From assembly GCF_016734765.1 (NCBI RefSeq), contig NZ_JAERQE010000001.1:186001-250000 (forward strand): a stretch of DNA of 64,000 nucleotides, given 5' to 3'. Source of the stretch: Microvirga soli. GTDB lineage: Bacteria > Pseudomonadota > Alphaproteobacteria > Rhizobiales > Beijerinckiaceae. This document shows, in pieces, positions 8,422 to 17,092 of this stretch (position 1 is the stretch's first letter; each line of letters opens with the position of its first letter). The position numbers and the translations under genes are program-made. The notes under the pieces were generated by a model that was given only the letters and a program-made list of their open reading frames with translations, was not told where the DNA came from and did not search any database.

Positions 8422-9591
8422 ATGCCGATCATCAACCGCGTCGCCGATCTCGCCGATGAAATCACCGTCTGGCGTCGCGACTTCCACGAAAATCCGGAAC
8501 TCCTGTTCGACGTTCACCGCACCGCCGGGATCGTCGCCGAGAAGCTGAAGAGCTTCGGCTGCGACGAAGTCGTGACCGGCCTCGGGCGGACGGGCGTCGT
8601 GGGCGTCATCAAGGGACGCACGAACAATTCGGGCCGCGTGATCGGCCTTCGCGCCGACATGGATGCGCTTCCCATCGAGGAGGCCACGAACGCTCCTCAC
8701 TCGTCCAAGGTGCCGGGCAAGATGCATGCCTGCGGCCACGACGGACACACCGCCATGCTGCTGGGCGCGGCGAAGTACCTCGCCGAGACGCGCAATTTCG
8801 ACGGCACGGCCGTGGTGATCTTCCAGCCGGCGGAAGAAGGCGGCGGCGGCGGCAACGAGATGGTGAAGGACGGCCTCATGGAGCGCTTCGGCGTGCAGGA
8901 GGTCTACGGCATGCACAACATGCCGGGCATTCCCGTGGGCCAGTTCGCCATCCGGCCCGGCGCCATGATGGCGGCGGCCGACCGCTTCACCATCACCATC
9001 GAAGGCAAGGGCGGCCACGCGGCGCGCCCGCATGACTGCATCGACCCGGTGGTGATCTCCGCCCACGTGATCACGGCCCTGCAGACGATCGCCTCCCGCA
9101 ATGCCGATCCGCTCGAATCGGTCGTGGTGTCCGTCTGCACCGTGAAGGCCGGCGAGGCCTTCAACGTGATCCCGCAGACCGCCATGCTGCTCGGCACCGT
9201 GCGCACCCTCTCGCCGGAGGTGCGCGACCTCGCCGAGACCCGCATCCGCGCCATCGTCGAGAACGTGTGCGCGGCCTTCGGGGCGAAGGCCGAGGTCGAA
9301 TACGACCGAGGCTATCCGGTCACCATGAACGATCCCGACAAGACCGAGTTCATGGCCAGCGTCGCCCGTGCGGTCGGCGGCGAGAACGCGGTCGACACCA
9401 CCGTGCCGCCGCTGATGGGCGCGGAGGACTTCTCCTACATGCTGGAGCAGCGCCCGGGCGCCTACATCTTCCTCGGCAACGGCAACACGGCGGGCGTCCA
9501 TCACCCGGCCTACGACTTCAACGACGAGGCAAGCCCCTACGGCGTCTCGCTCTGGGCGAAGATCATCGAATCCGGCATGCCGGCGCGATAA
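8422..9591 (+). CDS. M20 family amidohydrolase/peptidase (hippurate hydrolase-like)
   Basis: A 389-residue metal-dependent amidohydrolase of the M20D group, which includes hippurate hydrolase, N-acyl-amino-acid amidohydrolases and IAA-amino-acid hydrolases. Visible metal and catalytic blocks are GLRADMDALPI, the HACGHDGH site around residues 100-107, FQPAEEGGGGG with the catalytic glutamate pair, GKGGHAARPHDCIDP in the dimerisation domain, and PLMGAEDFSYML with the last metal ligand. Length is normal. The start is placed at the internal ATG 8422 (MPIINRVADL), where family proteins begin. It stands alone, ending at a shared terminator. Confidence 0.9.
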   Translation: MPIINRVADLADEITVWRRDFHENPELLFDVHRTAGIVAEKLKSFGCDEVVTGLGRTGVVGVIKGRTNNSGRVIGLRADMDALPIEEATNAPHSSKVPGKMHACGHDGHTAMLLGAAKYLAETRNFDGTAVVIFQPAEEGGGGGNEMVKDGLMERFGVQEVYGMHNMPGIPVGQFAIRPGAMMAAADRFTITIEGKGGHAARPHDCIDPVVISAHVITALQTIASRNADPLESVVVSVCTVKAGEAFNVIPQTAMLLGTVRTLSPEVRDLAETRIRAIVENVCAAFGAKAEVEYDRGYPVTMNDPDKTEFMASVARAVGGENAVDTTVPPLMGAEDFSYMLEQRPGAYIFLGNGNTAGVHHPAYDFNDEASPYGVSLWAKIIESGMPAR

Positions 9592-9611
9592 TCCGCCCTG
9601 CTAAAAATGGC

Positions 9612-9648
9612 AAACCGCCGCCGGAGATGATCCGGCGGCGGTTTTGTT
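9612..9648. terminator. Bidirectional terminator between the amidohydrolase and lactate permease genes
   Basis: The perfect arms AAACCGCCGCCGGA (9612-9625) and TCCGGCGGCGGTTT (9631-9644) enclose a five-base loop. A T-run follows on the right and an A-run precedes on the left. It sits between convergent genes ending at 9591 and 9666, so it can stop transcription from both sides. Confidence 0.9.
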
Positions 9649-9665
9649 TCATCTCGCGTCTTTCC

Positions 9666-11348
9666 TCAGTGCAGGACCATTTCCGTGAACGGATGGACAT
9701 AGGCCTGCAGCATCACGAGGCCGCCGACGAGGCAGGCGAGCACGATGGAGTGCCAGAACACGAAGCGCAGGATGCTTCCCTCATGGCCGAACCAGTTCGT
9801 CGCCGTGGACGCCACGACGATGGATTGCGCATCGATCATCTTGCCCATCACGCCGCCGGACGAGTTCGCCGCCGCCATAAGGATGGGTGACAACCCGAGT
9901 TGCTCGGACGTGATCTTCTGCAAGCCGCCGAACAGCACATTCGACGCCGTATCCGACCCCGTCAACGCCACGCCGAGCCAGCCCAGCAAAGTGCCGAAGA
10001 ACGGATACAGGAAACCTGTTCCGGCGAAGGCGAGGCCGAGCGTTGCATCAACGCCTGAGAAGCGCGTCAGCGTGCCGATGGCCAGCATGGCCGCAATGGT
10101 GATGAGCGAGTAGCGCAGCACCCAGATTGTCTCGAACCAGGCCGTGATGAGCCTCAAGGGAGAGAAGCCCATGACGAAGCCAGCGATGATGGCCGCGATC
10201 AGCACGCCCGTGCCCGTGTAGGACATGTAGGTGAAGGCGAAGACGGCTGGCTCCGCCGTGGGATTGGCCACGATGGGCGCCACCTTCTGCACCATGTTGT
10301 GCAGGCCCGGAATCGGATAGCTCCAGGTGAAGGTCGGATTGACGAGCGCCTTGAACCAGCCGGTGCCCCAGATCGCGACGATCACGGAGAGGATGATCCA
10401 CGGCACCCAGGCCCGGAATACCTCTCTGCGGTCCGCCCGAGGGGCCATGGTGGGCGTGGCGGCGCCTAGGGGGGCGGGCTGCGTCAGGGTTCCCACCGAA
10501 TCGTCCCGGGAGCGCAGGGCCGGCGAGGTCCAGATTTCCTTCGGATGCCAGATCCGCATGAAGCCGACGAGGCACGCCATGCAGATCAGCGATGCCCCGA
10601 TGTCGACGATCCAGGGATTGACGTAGTTCGAGATCAGGAACTGCGGAAGCGCGAATGAGACGCCGCACACCAGGATCGCAGGCCAGATCTGCATCATGCC
10701 GCGCAACCCCGCAAACACCGCGATCAGCCAGAACGGCACGATGAGCGAGAAGAACGGCAGCTGACGTCCGATCATGGCGCCGAGAACGTAAGGGTCGAAG
10801 CCAGTGACGGAAGCCAGGCCCTGAATCGGCGCTCCGAGGGCCCCGAAGGCGACCGGAGCCGTGTTGGCGATCAGCGAGAGACCGGAGGCCGCCAGCGGCG
10901 AGAAGCCGAGCCCGATGAGGATGGCGCCCGTCACGGCAACCGGCGTACCGAAGCCGCCTGCGCCTTCGAAGAAGGCCCCGAAGGCAAAGGCGACAAGCAG
11001 CAATTGAAGGCGTCGGTCCGTCGTGAGATCGCCGACCGATTGCTGAAGCGTGGCGAAATACCCCCTCTCCACGGTCAGCCGATAGAGGAAGATGACGTTC
11101 AGGATGATCCAGCCGATCGGGAACATGCCGGTTGCCACGCCGAACAGGGCGGCGCGGGTGGCAAGCCCGGCCGGCATGGTGAACAGAAAGACCGAGACCG
11201 CAATCGCCGCCAGAAGTGCAGTCACGGCGGCGATATGCGCCTTCACCTTGCCGGAGGCGATCATCCCCAGGAGCAGAACCACCGGAATGGCCGCCGCTAT
11301 GGTCGACCACGTTGCATTGCCAAATGGATTATAAACTTGGCTCCACAT
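9666..11348 (-). CDS. lctP: L-lactate permease (LctP/LldP family)
   Basis: A 560-residue integral membrane protein with about 12-14 hydrophobic segments. It has the family signature AFGAFFEGAGGFGTPVAVTGAIL near residue 120, IANTAPVAFGALGAPI, and a C-terminal GSDTASNVLFGGLQ segment. These proteins bring lactate or glycolate in with protons. The ATG at 11348 is preceded by GGGGGA; a TTG five codons upstream also opens the frame. No lactate dehydrogenase gene adjoins, so the physiological substrate could be another 2-hydroxy acid. Confidence 0.92.
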   Translation of the reverse strand: MWSQVYNPFGNATWSTIAAAIPVVLLLGMIASGKVKAHIAAVTALLAAIAVSVFLFTMPAGLATRAALFGVATGMFPIGWIILNVIFLYRLTVERGYFATLQQSVGDLTTDRRLQLLLVAFAFGAFFEGAGGFGTPVAVTGAILIGLGFSPLAASGLSLIANTAPVAFGALGAPIQGLASVTGFDPYVLGAMIGRQLPFFSLIVPFWLIAVFAGLRGMMQIWPAILVCGVSFALPQFLISNYVNPWIVDIGASLICMACLVGFMRIWHPKEIWTSPALRSRDDSVGTLTQPAPLGAATPTMAPRADRREVFRAWVPWIILSVIVAIWGTGWFKALVNPTFTWSYPIPGLHNMVQKVAPIVANPTAEPAVFAFTYMSYTGTGVLIAAIIAGFVMGFSPLRLITAWFETIWVLRYSLITIAAMLAIGTLTRFSGVDATLGLAFAGTGFLYPFFGTLLGWLGVALTGSDTASNVLFGGLQKITSEQLGLSPILMAAANSSGGVMGKMIDAQSIVVASTATNWFGHEGSILRFVFWHSIVLACLVGGLVMLQAYVHPFTEMVLH

Positions 11349-11482
11349 GAGCTTTTCCCCCAAACCTGCCAGCGCGAACTGGCATCGATGGCGTGCGGTC
11401 AGGCCGGGGCGGTCTTTCCGCTGTAAGGAGAGCTAAGGCCAAGACTCTTCTTGGCAATACCGGGCGAGCAGACATGGAAAAG

Positions 11483-11504
11483 GCTGATCTCACATGAGAT
11501 CAGC
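11483..11504 (-). terminator. Hairpin terminator downstream of the DUF4198 gene
   Basis: A near-perfect palindrome, GCTGATCTCA-N2-TGAGATCAGC, read on the minus strand is followed by CCTTTTCC. A second smaller hairpin, CCTCAC-N3-GTGAGG (11518-11532), lies between it and the DUF4198 stop at 11538. Together they look like a termination region for that leftward gene. Confidence 0.6.
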
Positions 11505-11537
11505 CACTGATTGACCCCCTCACTATGTGAGGCGCGA

Positions 11538-12275
11538 TCAATCCTCTCCGTGCGGCAGAGTGAAGGACAGGGTCGCGAAATAGCTTACCTGATCGATCTC
11601 GGCATTGCCGGCCGTCTTCTTGATATGGGACACGCCGATCACGTTGAGTCCGTCGTTGCGCACGAACAGCGTCACCTTCCCATCCTGATCCGTCTTGTTG
11701 CTCTGGGCATGCCCGTCGTTCACGTAATCGACGTAGAGCGGAACGCCCGCGAGCGGCTTGCCATCGGCAAAGACCTGAATGGGAAGATCGTCGCCCATCT
11801 TCAATGTCATCGGATCGGCCAGTGCCACGATCTCGAGGCCCTGGCCGGTTGGTTTCAGTGAAGCACCGCTTTTCAGGATCGTTGTGTTGATCTTGATCGA
11901 GTGGCTCGCCGACTGCGCTCCCGGCACCTGGCTTTTCGGCCGGTTGACCGACTTGTCGTCGGGACCTTTCGTCCAGATGCCGTTGTCGAGAATCACGGTC
12001 AGGGCGACCGCATCCTGTGCGGGTTCGACCAGGGCGTTCTTGGCCTGATGCAGAACCTTGCTGTCCCGCTTCTCGCCCGAGGCGAGATATGAGACGGCGC
12101 TTTTCACCTTCTCCGGCTTGTAGGCATCGTCTCCGGCGCCGTGACCATACACGATGGCGAGATCGCCATGGCGTTGGGCCGTCCAGATGCCATGGGCGTG
12201 GGCGGCACTCGTCAGGGCTCCGGCGACGGCCAGGGCAAGCGATAATTGACGCAGCATGCGTTGATGTCTCCTCAT
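11538..12275 (-). CDS. DUF4198 periplasmic protein
   Basis: A 245-residue exported protein. Residues 1-27 form a signal peptide (positive start, LSLALAVAGALTSAAHA). The mature chain begins HGIWTAQRHGDLAIVYGHGAG, the usual start of DUF4198 proteins, which are often linked to nickel or cobalt uptake or TonB receptors. A C-terminal carboxypeptidase-regulatory-like beta fold (PLYVDYVNDG...DQDGKVTLFVRNDG) is visible. Histidine-rich N-terminal spacing would suit metal binding, but this is inference. An 18-bp perfect palindrome sits 13 bp upstream of the start. It stands alone between lctP and ribA. Confidence 0.8.
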   Translation of the reverse strand: MRRHQRMLRQLSLALAVAGALTSAAHAHGIWTAQRHGDLAIVYGHGAGDDAYKPEKVKSAVSYLASGEKRDSKVLHQAKNALVEPAQDAVALTVILDNGIWTKGPDDKSVNRPKSQVPGAQSASHSIKINTTILKSGASLKPTGQGLEIVALADPMTLKMGDDLPIQVFADGKPLAGVPLYVDYVNDGHAQSNKTDQDGKVTLFVRNDGLNVIGVSHIKKTAGNAEIDQVSYFATLSFTLPHGED

Positions 12276-12287
12276 AGTCGTAAGCTA

Positions 12288-12305
12288 CGTATAGTATACT
12301 ATACG
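12288..12305. promoter_or_regulatory. 18-bp perfect palindrome upstream of the DUF4198 gene
   Basis: CGTATAGTATACTATACG reads the same on both strands. It ends 13 bp before the start codon of the leftward DUF4198 gene. It may be an operator, but its TATAGT/TATACT cores also resemble a sigma-70 -10 box, so it may combine promoter and operator. The binding protein is not known. Confidence 0.5.
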
Positions 12306-12461
12306 CAGAACTTTTGAGCCGCAAGGCTGAGGGGGTTGAGCTTGAAAAAGACAATGAATGCAGAAACTTGCTCCGGCATCGCTGGACGATGGGCGCACAA
12401 AATCCACAGGAACCTTCAAGCCCTGCGAATCATCAAACAGCTTGTCCGCTGAACGGGTGGC

Positions 12462-13577
12462 TCAATCCTTGCTCGAACAGGCGAGCATGCCCTCGAGATC
12501 GATGTAGTGCCCTGCTCGATCCCGCTTGGCGGCGAGATAGCTCACGTTCTCCGCCGTGGGGCGGCCGAGCACTCGGTGATCGGAGATCACCTCAAGGCCG
12601 GCCTGGGTGAGGGCCGCGATCTTCTCGGGGTTGTTGGTCATCAGCCGGACCTTGCCGACGCCGAGCTCCTTCAGCATGACGGCCGCGAAATCGAACCGGC
12701 GCTGATCCGCCTCGAAGCCCAGCACTTCATCGGCGTCGTAGGTGTCGTAGCCCTGCGATTGCAGCTTGTAGGCCCTGATCTTGTTGGCAATCCCGTTCCC
12801 GCGCCCCTCCTGATCGAGATAGAGCAGGATGCCGCCTTCATTCTCGGCCATGAAGCGCACGGTGTTGCGCAGCTGGTCGCCGCAATCGCATTTGAGGCTG
12901 CCGAAGAGATCGCCCGTCAGACACGCCGAATGCAGACGCACGGACACGGGCTTCGCGAAGTCCGGCTTGCCCACGACGATCGCCACCTGATCGCGCAGGC
13001 CCTCGCCGCCGCGGAACACCACGAATTCGCTGGTGGGCGCACCTTCCAGAGGCACGGGTGCGCGGCTGACGATGGGGAGATCCGCCGCCTTGGCGCGCCG
13101 GTAGCCTCGGATGGCCTCGCCCGGAACGCGGATCATGGAGGGATCGATCTCGATGCCATCGGCCAGCGGCACCACGATTACGGCCGGCAGGACCAGAGAC
13201 AGACGGGCGAGTTCCAGCGCCTCCTCGTCGAGGGTATCGGCCGCACGGACCGGGGCGTCGATTCGGCCGTCGATTTTAAGGGCCAGGCTTTCCACACGGG
13301 TGCGGTCGACCACGGGCAGCGCCACGCGCCCGGGAGCCTCCCGCTCGAGGCCGAGGCGGCGAAGCCTTGCGGCCGGAAGAACCAGATGGGCATGGGAGCC
13401 TGAAACGATCCCGATCTCGGCCGCCCTGGCCTCGTCCAGATCCTCGACGCCGATCACGAGCGCGCTGCCCTTAACGCCGTCGATCACGACGGGACGGGCG
13501 CTGCGGAACTCCATGATCGCCCGCTCGACCAAGGTCGTGGCGGGATTGTCGGACAGGCTCAAGGTCAGGCGCATCAT
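12462..13577 (-). CDS. ribA: GTP cyclohydrolase II, riboflavin synthesis
   Basis: A protein of about 371 residues. The C-terminal 200 residues are a complete GTP cyclohydrolase II: RLHSACLTGDLFGSLKCDCG supplies the three zinc cysteines, YLDQEGRGNGIANKIRAY the active-site region, and VRLMTNNPEKIAAL the end of the fold. It opens GTP in the first step of riboflavin synthesis. The first 160 residues do not match the catalytic core; N-terminal extensions like this occur in alphaproteobacterial RibA, perhaps a degenerate RibB-like domain (inference). The start is uncertain: ATGs at 13577 and 13574, or TTG at 13592. No clear ribosome site is seen. Confidence 0.92.
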   Translation of the reverse strand: MMRLTLSLSDNPATTLVERAIMEFRSARPVVIDGVKGSALVIGVEDLDEARAAEIGIVSGSHAHLVLPAARLRRLGLEREAPGRVALPVVDRTRVESLALKIDGRIDAPVRAADTLDEEALELARLSLVLPAVIVVPLADGIEIDPSMIRVPGEAIRGYRRAKAADLPIVSRAPVPLEGAPTSEFVVFRGGEGLRDQVAIVVGKPDFAKPVSVRLHSACLTGDLFGSLKCDCGDQLRNTVRFMAENEGGILLYLDQEGRGNGIANKIRAYKLQSQGYDTYDADEVLGFEADQRRFDFAAVMLKELGVGKVRLMTNNPEKIAALTQAGLEVISDHRVLGRPTAENVSYLAAKRDRAGHYIDLEGMLACSSKD

Positions 13578-13823
13578 CGAAAACTCGGGCAAACAGCCTC
13601 ACATCTGGCGGAAAATCGGGTATTTCGGGGCCACAAGCCCCTCAAGCCACGCTTTAAGGCTCGGGCGCACCCTAGCACAGGCGCGGCCCGATCTCTAATG
13701 CCAGAGATGTGACATCTGCCATGCCGGATCAACAGGCCCCGGTGCAAACGTGACCTGGCTCGACGGCATAGTGGGTCCGCGCTATCTACCAGCCCCGCTT
13801 CCGCAGAACACCGGACAACCTCC

Positions 13824-14777
13824 ATGCTCCTTCCCCGGCTCCTTGCCTTCGGCTTCCTCGCTCTTGCCACCACGGCCAGCGCCGCAACGCTCGACGGCTT
13901 GGCGGTCGAGGTGACGAACACCAGCGAGCCGGTGCTCTGCGCCGAGAAGGACAATGTAGCGATCAATTTCGCTTCGCCTGACGTGCGGCATTTCCAGATC
14001 GAGGCGGTGCATCCGGCCTATATGGGCGCCCTCAAGCAGGATCGCTGGGAGCCGGACTGGACGGCCTGCGAGGACATTTCCGAGGCGACCTCCACCAAGC
14101 CGCACCCGACCATGTCGACCCTTTACGAGGACGGCAATGTGCGGATCATGGGCCTGTCCTTCACCGAGTTCTGGCGCCCCAGCGACACCACGGTGACCAT
14201 CGGCGCACGAGTCGAGCGCAACATCCACCTCCTTCAACTCCTGAAGAAGCGCGGCGACAAGGCCGTGGAGGTGCTGGTGATCTACCCGGGCGACGGCTAC
14301 TGGCGCATCAAGCCGCTTCCCCCGGAGCACCTGGACTGGACCTCCTACGGTTCGTCCTTCCTGGTGGGTCCGGTGGAGTTCGATCAGCGGCCCGTGGTGA
14401 ACCTGAAGGACGTTGCCTTCGACCCGGCAGTCATGACCTTCACGCTGACGCTCGCCAAGGGCGGCCGGGCAAGCGTCGTCATGAAGGCGCTCAACGAGGA
14501 GCGGATGACCCTCGACGTCTCCTTCGATCAGGCGGTCTCCGGCCTGCCCTTCGCAGGGCTCCGGTCCATGTACGTGACCGAGTTCAACGCGGATGTGGCC
14601 CGCGTCGCCGTGCGGGAGGAAGGCGCCCGCTCCTGGCGCGAGGAAATGATCATGAACTTCCAGGGCGGCAAGGCCACCGATGCCTGGATGGGCCGCCTCG
14701 TGCCGTCGCGCCACAACACCAGCGCGCCGGACATGATGTTCAACCGTTTCCGCGCGTCGCCAGCCGCTTCCCGCTGA
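13824..14777 (+). CDS. secreted protein of unknown function
   Basis: A 317-residue protein with a signal peptide (MLLPRLLAFGFLALATTASA, cleavage after ASA). The rest is beta-rich and soluble, with two cysteines (near VLCAEKDN and WTACEDIS) that could form a disulfide. I do not recognise a domain. Its length and even charge look like a periplasmic or surface protein. Its 3' end overlaps the convergent EamA transporter gene by 38 bp. It stands alone on the plus strand behind ribA. Confidence 0.7.
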   Translation: MLLPRLLAFGFLALATTASAATLDGLAVEVTNTSEPVLCAEKDNVAINFASPDVRHFQIEAVHPAYMGALKQDRWEPDWTACEDISEATSTKPHPTMSTLYEDGNVRIMGLSFTEFWRPSDTTVTIGARVERNIHLLQLLKKRGDKAVEVLVIYPGDGYWRIKPLPPEHLDWTSYGSSFLVGPVEFDQRPVVNLKDVAFDPAVMTFTLTLAKGGRASVVMKALNEERMTLDVSFDQAVSGLPFAGLRSMYVTEFNADVARVAVREEGARSWREEMIMNFQGGKATDAWMGRLVPSRHNTSAPDMMFNRFRASPAASR

Positions 14778-15699
14778 ACCGTGCGGAAACGGCTGCCATC
14801 GCGCGGCCGTCGATGAGGATGAGCCCGGCCCCGATCAGCGCCATGCCGGCGAAGTGCCGCACAGCCAGCGTCTCGCCGAGAATGAGCACGCCGAGCAGAA
14901 TGGCGCTCACCGGGATGAGGAAGGTGACGAGCCCCACATTCGTGGCGCCGGCCCGCGCGAGCAGGCGGAAGAAGATCAGGTAGGCAAAGGCCGTGGAGAC
15001 GAGGCCAAGCGCCACGAGAGAGAGGATGGCCTCGGTGCTGGGCATGGCCAATGTCCAAGGCCGGTCGACGATCAGCGCCACAGGCAGAAGAAGCACGCTC
15101 GAGACCGTCACCTGCCCGGCAGCGGTCGCCAGCGGCGGAATGCCCATGGTCTTGAAGCGCCGCCCGAACACGCCGGAAAAGCCGTAGGACAGGGCCGCGC
15201 CGAGGATGGCGAGCTGCGCCAGGATGCTTGTGTCCCACGAGGTGAGAGCGGCGGCGCCGATCATCACGGCAACACCGAGAAAGCCCACGATGACGCCGGC
15301 GAACTTCTGGCCGGTGAGGTGTTCGTCCGCCGTCAGGTAATGCGCCACGATCACGGTGAAGAGCGGCGTGGTGGCGTTGAGGATCGACGCGAGCCCGCTG
15401 GCGATGTGGCTCTGTCCCCAGACGATGAGGGTGAAGGGGATGACGTTGTTGAGAATCGACATGCCCAGGAACGCCCCCCAGGCCTGACGGGTGCGCGGCA
15501 GATGAACGCTCACAATGCGCAGCACGATCAGCAGGGCGGCGGCTCCCATCACCACCCGGGACGCCACGATGGTCAGCGGCGGCAATTCCTTCACGGCGAT
15601 GCCGACGAAGAGAAACGATCCGCCCCAGACGACCGACAGAGCGATCAGAAGCGCCCAATCGGACGCCGTCATGGTTTTATGGATGGGTGCCTGTGTCAT
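14740..15699 (-). CDS. EamA/DMT-family transporter
   Basis: A 319-residue protein with ten hydrophobic helices in two similar halves, the EamA (drug/metabolite transporter) layout. The N-terminal half opens ALLIALSVVWGGSFLFVGIAVKEL, and each half carries the proline- and glycine-rich helix pattern of the family. Substrates of such exporters are amino acids or other small metabolites, but this one cannot be assigned. The start at 15699 (MTQAPIHK) is preferred over upstream codons that lack a membrane-compatible N-terminus. The 3' end overlaps the convergent secreted-protein gene. Confidence 0.85.
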   Translation of the reverse strand: MTQAPIHKTMTASDWALLIALSVVWGGSFLFVGIAVKELPPLTIVASRVVMGAAALLIVLRIVSVHLPRTRQAWGAFLGMSILNNVIPFTLIVWGQSHIASGLASILNATTPLFTVIVAHYLTADEHLTGQKFAGVIVGFLGVAVMIGAAALTSWDTSILAQLAILGAALSYGFSGVFGRRFKTMGIPPLATAAGQVTVSSVLLLPVALIVDRPWTLAMPSTEAILSLVALGLVSTAFAYLIFFRLLARAGATNVGLVTFLIPVSAILLGVLILGETLAVRHFAGMALIGAGLILIDGRAMAAVSARFSGKRLATRGNG

Positions 15700-15769
15700 G
15701 TCCGTGCCCTGCGCTGCTGGATGACACGGATGGCACAGGTCCAACGTTTGAGCGACCCGTTTCCTGCGA

Positions 15770-16513
15770 TCAGGAGAGCTCGTACCATTCGCCATTGCTG
15801 CGGCAGGCCAGCATCTCGCCAGTTCGCCGGCTGCCCTTCAACTCCCGCTTCACGATGTGGCAATCCATGCCACCGAACATCTTCTGATCCACGGCCTTGA
15901 GCATGACCCTGCCGGAAGCGCCCGTCTGGGGGTTCTGCCAGGCGGCGCTGCTCCCGCCGGCCTGGTCGAGAATCGACAGGATCGCCTGAGCCTCGGCTGG
16001 GCGGTCCGCATCTGGGACAAATTGCTCGGCGGCTCGCTGCGCCTGGGCCTGCGCGATGGCGGCGCTCGCCTGCCCCCTCGCGCCTGCCATCGTGCCTGCG
16101 ATGATGCCGGCGTTGACGGCCTGCTTGGCCAACACGGGCGCCGCGCCGACCAAGCCGACGCCGCCGGTCAAAGCACCGTCGAGGGCAGCTTTTCCAACCG
16201 TCTGAGCCATGCTCGACGCCTGATCGGCCATCAGCTTGCCTGTCACCTGGTCGAAGCCCGCTAGATGATTCGGCCCTGCCGTGTTGCCGGCCGCGATATC
16301 CCTCAAGCGTGGAGCGAACGCGCTGAAATCCATGGTGGCCGGGTCCGCCTCCGGCTGGGCGCTCTGGGCCATGCTGACCGCCGCACCCGACAGCCCCGTC
16401 GGGTCCAAGGCCGTCGCGGCTCCGACGGCGACCGATCCTGCCGTCGATTGGTTGCAGGCGGCCAGGGCGAGGGCCATCACTACAAGGCCTGTCCAGGCTG
16501 GGATCTTCATCAT
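15770..16513 (-). CDS. putative lipoprotein of unknown function
   Basis: A 247-residue protein with a lipoprotein signal: a hydrophobic stretch VVMALALAACNQS with the lipobox cysteine near residue 20. The middle is rich in Ala and Gly, with a VGLVGAAPVLAKQAVNAG stretch that could form an amphipathic or membrane-inserting helix. The C-terminal 60 residues, with two cysteines (GGMDCHIV, MLACRSNG), look like a small folded domain. No family recognised. Two adjacent ATGs at 16513 and 16510 compete; GGAGAG spacing favours 16510. An inverted repeat TACGT-N4-ACGTA lies about 23 bp upstream. Confidence 0.7.
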   Translation of the reverse strand: MMKIPAWTGLVVMALALAACNQSTAGSVAVGAATALDPTGLSGAAVSMAQSAQPEADPATMDFSAFAPRLRDIAAGNTAGPNHLAGFDQVTGKLMADQASSMAQTVGKAALDGALTGGVGLVGAAPVLAKQAVNAGIIAGTMAGARGQASAAIAQAQAQRAAEQFVPDADRPAEAQAILSILDQAGGSSAAWQNPQTGASGRVMLKAVDQKMFGGMDCHIVKRELKGSRRTGEMLACRSNGEWYELS

Positions 16514-16535
16514 GATTCTCTCCGCACGTTTACGC

Positions 16536-16549
16536 TACGTAGTAACGTA
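16536..16549. promoter_or_regulatory. inverted repeat upstream of the lipoprotein gene
   Basis: TACGT-N4-ACGTA lies about 23 bp before the start of the leftward lipoprotein gene. The surrounding CTACGTAGTA...TATGCAG resembles the flanks of the 18-bp palindrome at 12288-12305, which sits in the same position relative to another exported-protein gene. It could be a shared operator or promoter part; support is only the resemblance. Confidence 0.3.
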
Positions 16550-16728
16550 TGCAGAGAGCCAGGAAAAGCACGCAGGCTGGCGGCACCGTCGCACTTGTCC
16601 ACCGGTAAGATCAGGCGGCCATAAAGGTTTGGTTTACGACGATCCGAACGCGTCCGGCATCTTTACCTCGCGTTTATGGCTTAGGGGCGAGCGTCTGGCT
16701 CACGATCTCTTCCTTAGTTGCGTCAGTC

Positions 16729-16998
16729 ATGAACCCGCAGATCTCACACGATCCTTCCTACGGTGCCGGCGCCCACCATCAGCCGATGCGCACGATGGTA
16801 CGGTCGAGCTTCTGCGTGATGCCTCACGATCCGCGGCCGGTGCGGAACGCGAGCTTCATCTTCGGGCGCTCAGATTCGCGCTATCGCCCCCTCCTCAACC
16901 AGGAGGAGCGGGACCGGCTGCACATCTGGGCGATGATCGTCGCGCTTTCGACCTCGGCGGCGGGCACCACCCTGCTGCTCACCGCCCTCCTGCATTGA
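16729..16998 (+). CDS. small hypothetical protein with one C-terminal membrane helix
   Basis: An 89-residue reading frame. The N-terminal 60 residues are polar; the last 25 (IWAMIVALSTSAAGTTLLLTALLH) form one membrane helix, which suggests a tail-anchored protein. No family recognised. It has no clear ribosome site and sits alone between the leftward lipoprotein gene and the leftward permease, so it may be a chance frame. The helix and its position are the only support. Confidence 0.4.
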   Translation: MNPQISHDPSYGAGAHHQPMRTMVRSSFCVMPHDPRPVRNASFIFGRSDSRYRPLLNQEERDRLHIWAMIVALSTSAAGTTLLLTALLH

Positions 16999-17092
16999 GC
17001 GAGAGCATTTTTCGGCGAAGTGGATCCGGTTCGCCGTTAGAAAATGTGGCCCATTCGAGAGGAGAGATGAGTCCACGCAAGTGGAAACAGCT

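Noticed and set aside
11518-11532. CCTCAC-N3-GTGAGG as an operator for the lactate permease
   Set aside because: It is 170 bp from the permease start and immediately after the DUF4198 stop, with another hairpin beyond it, so a terminator region fits better.
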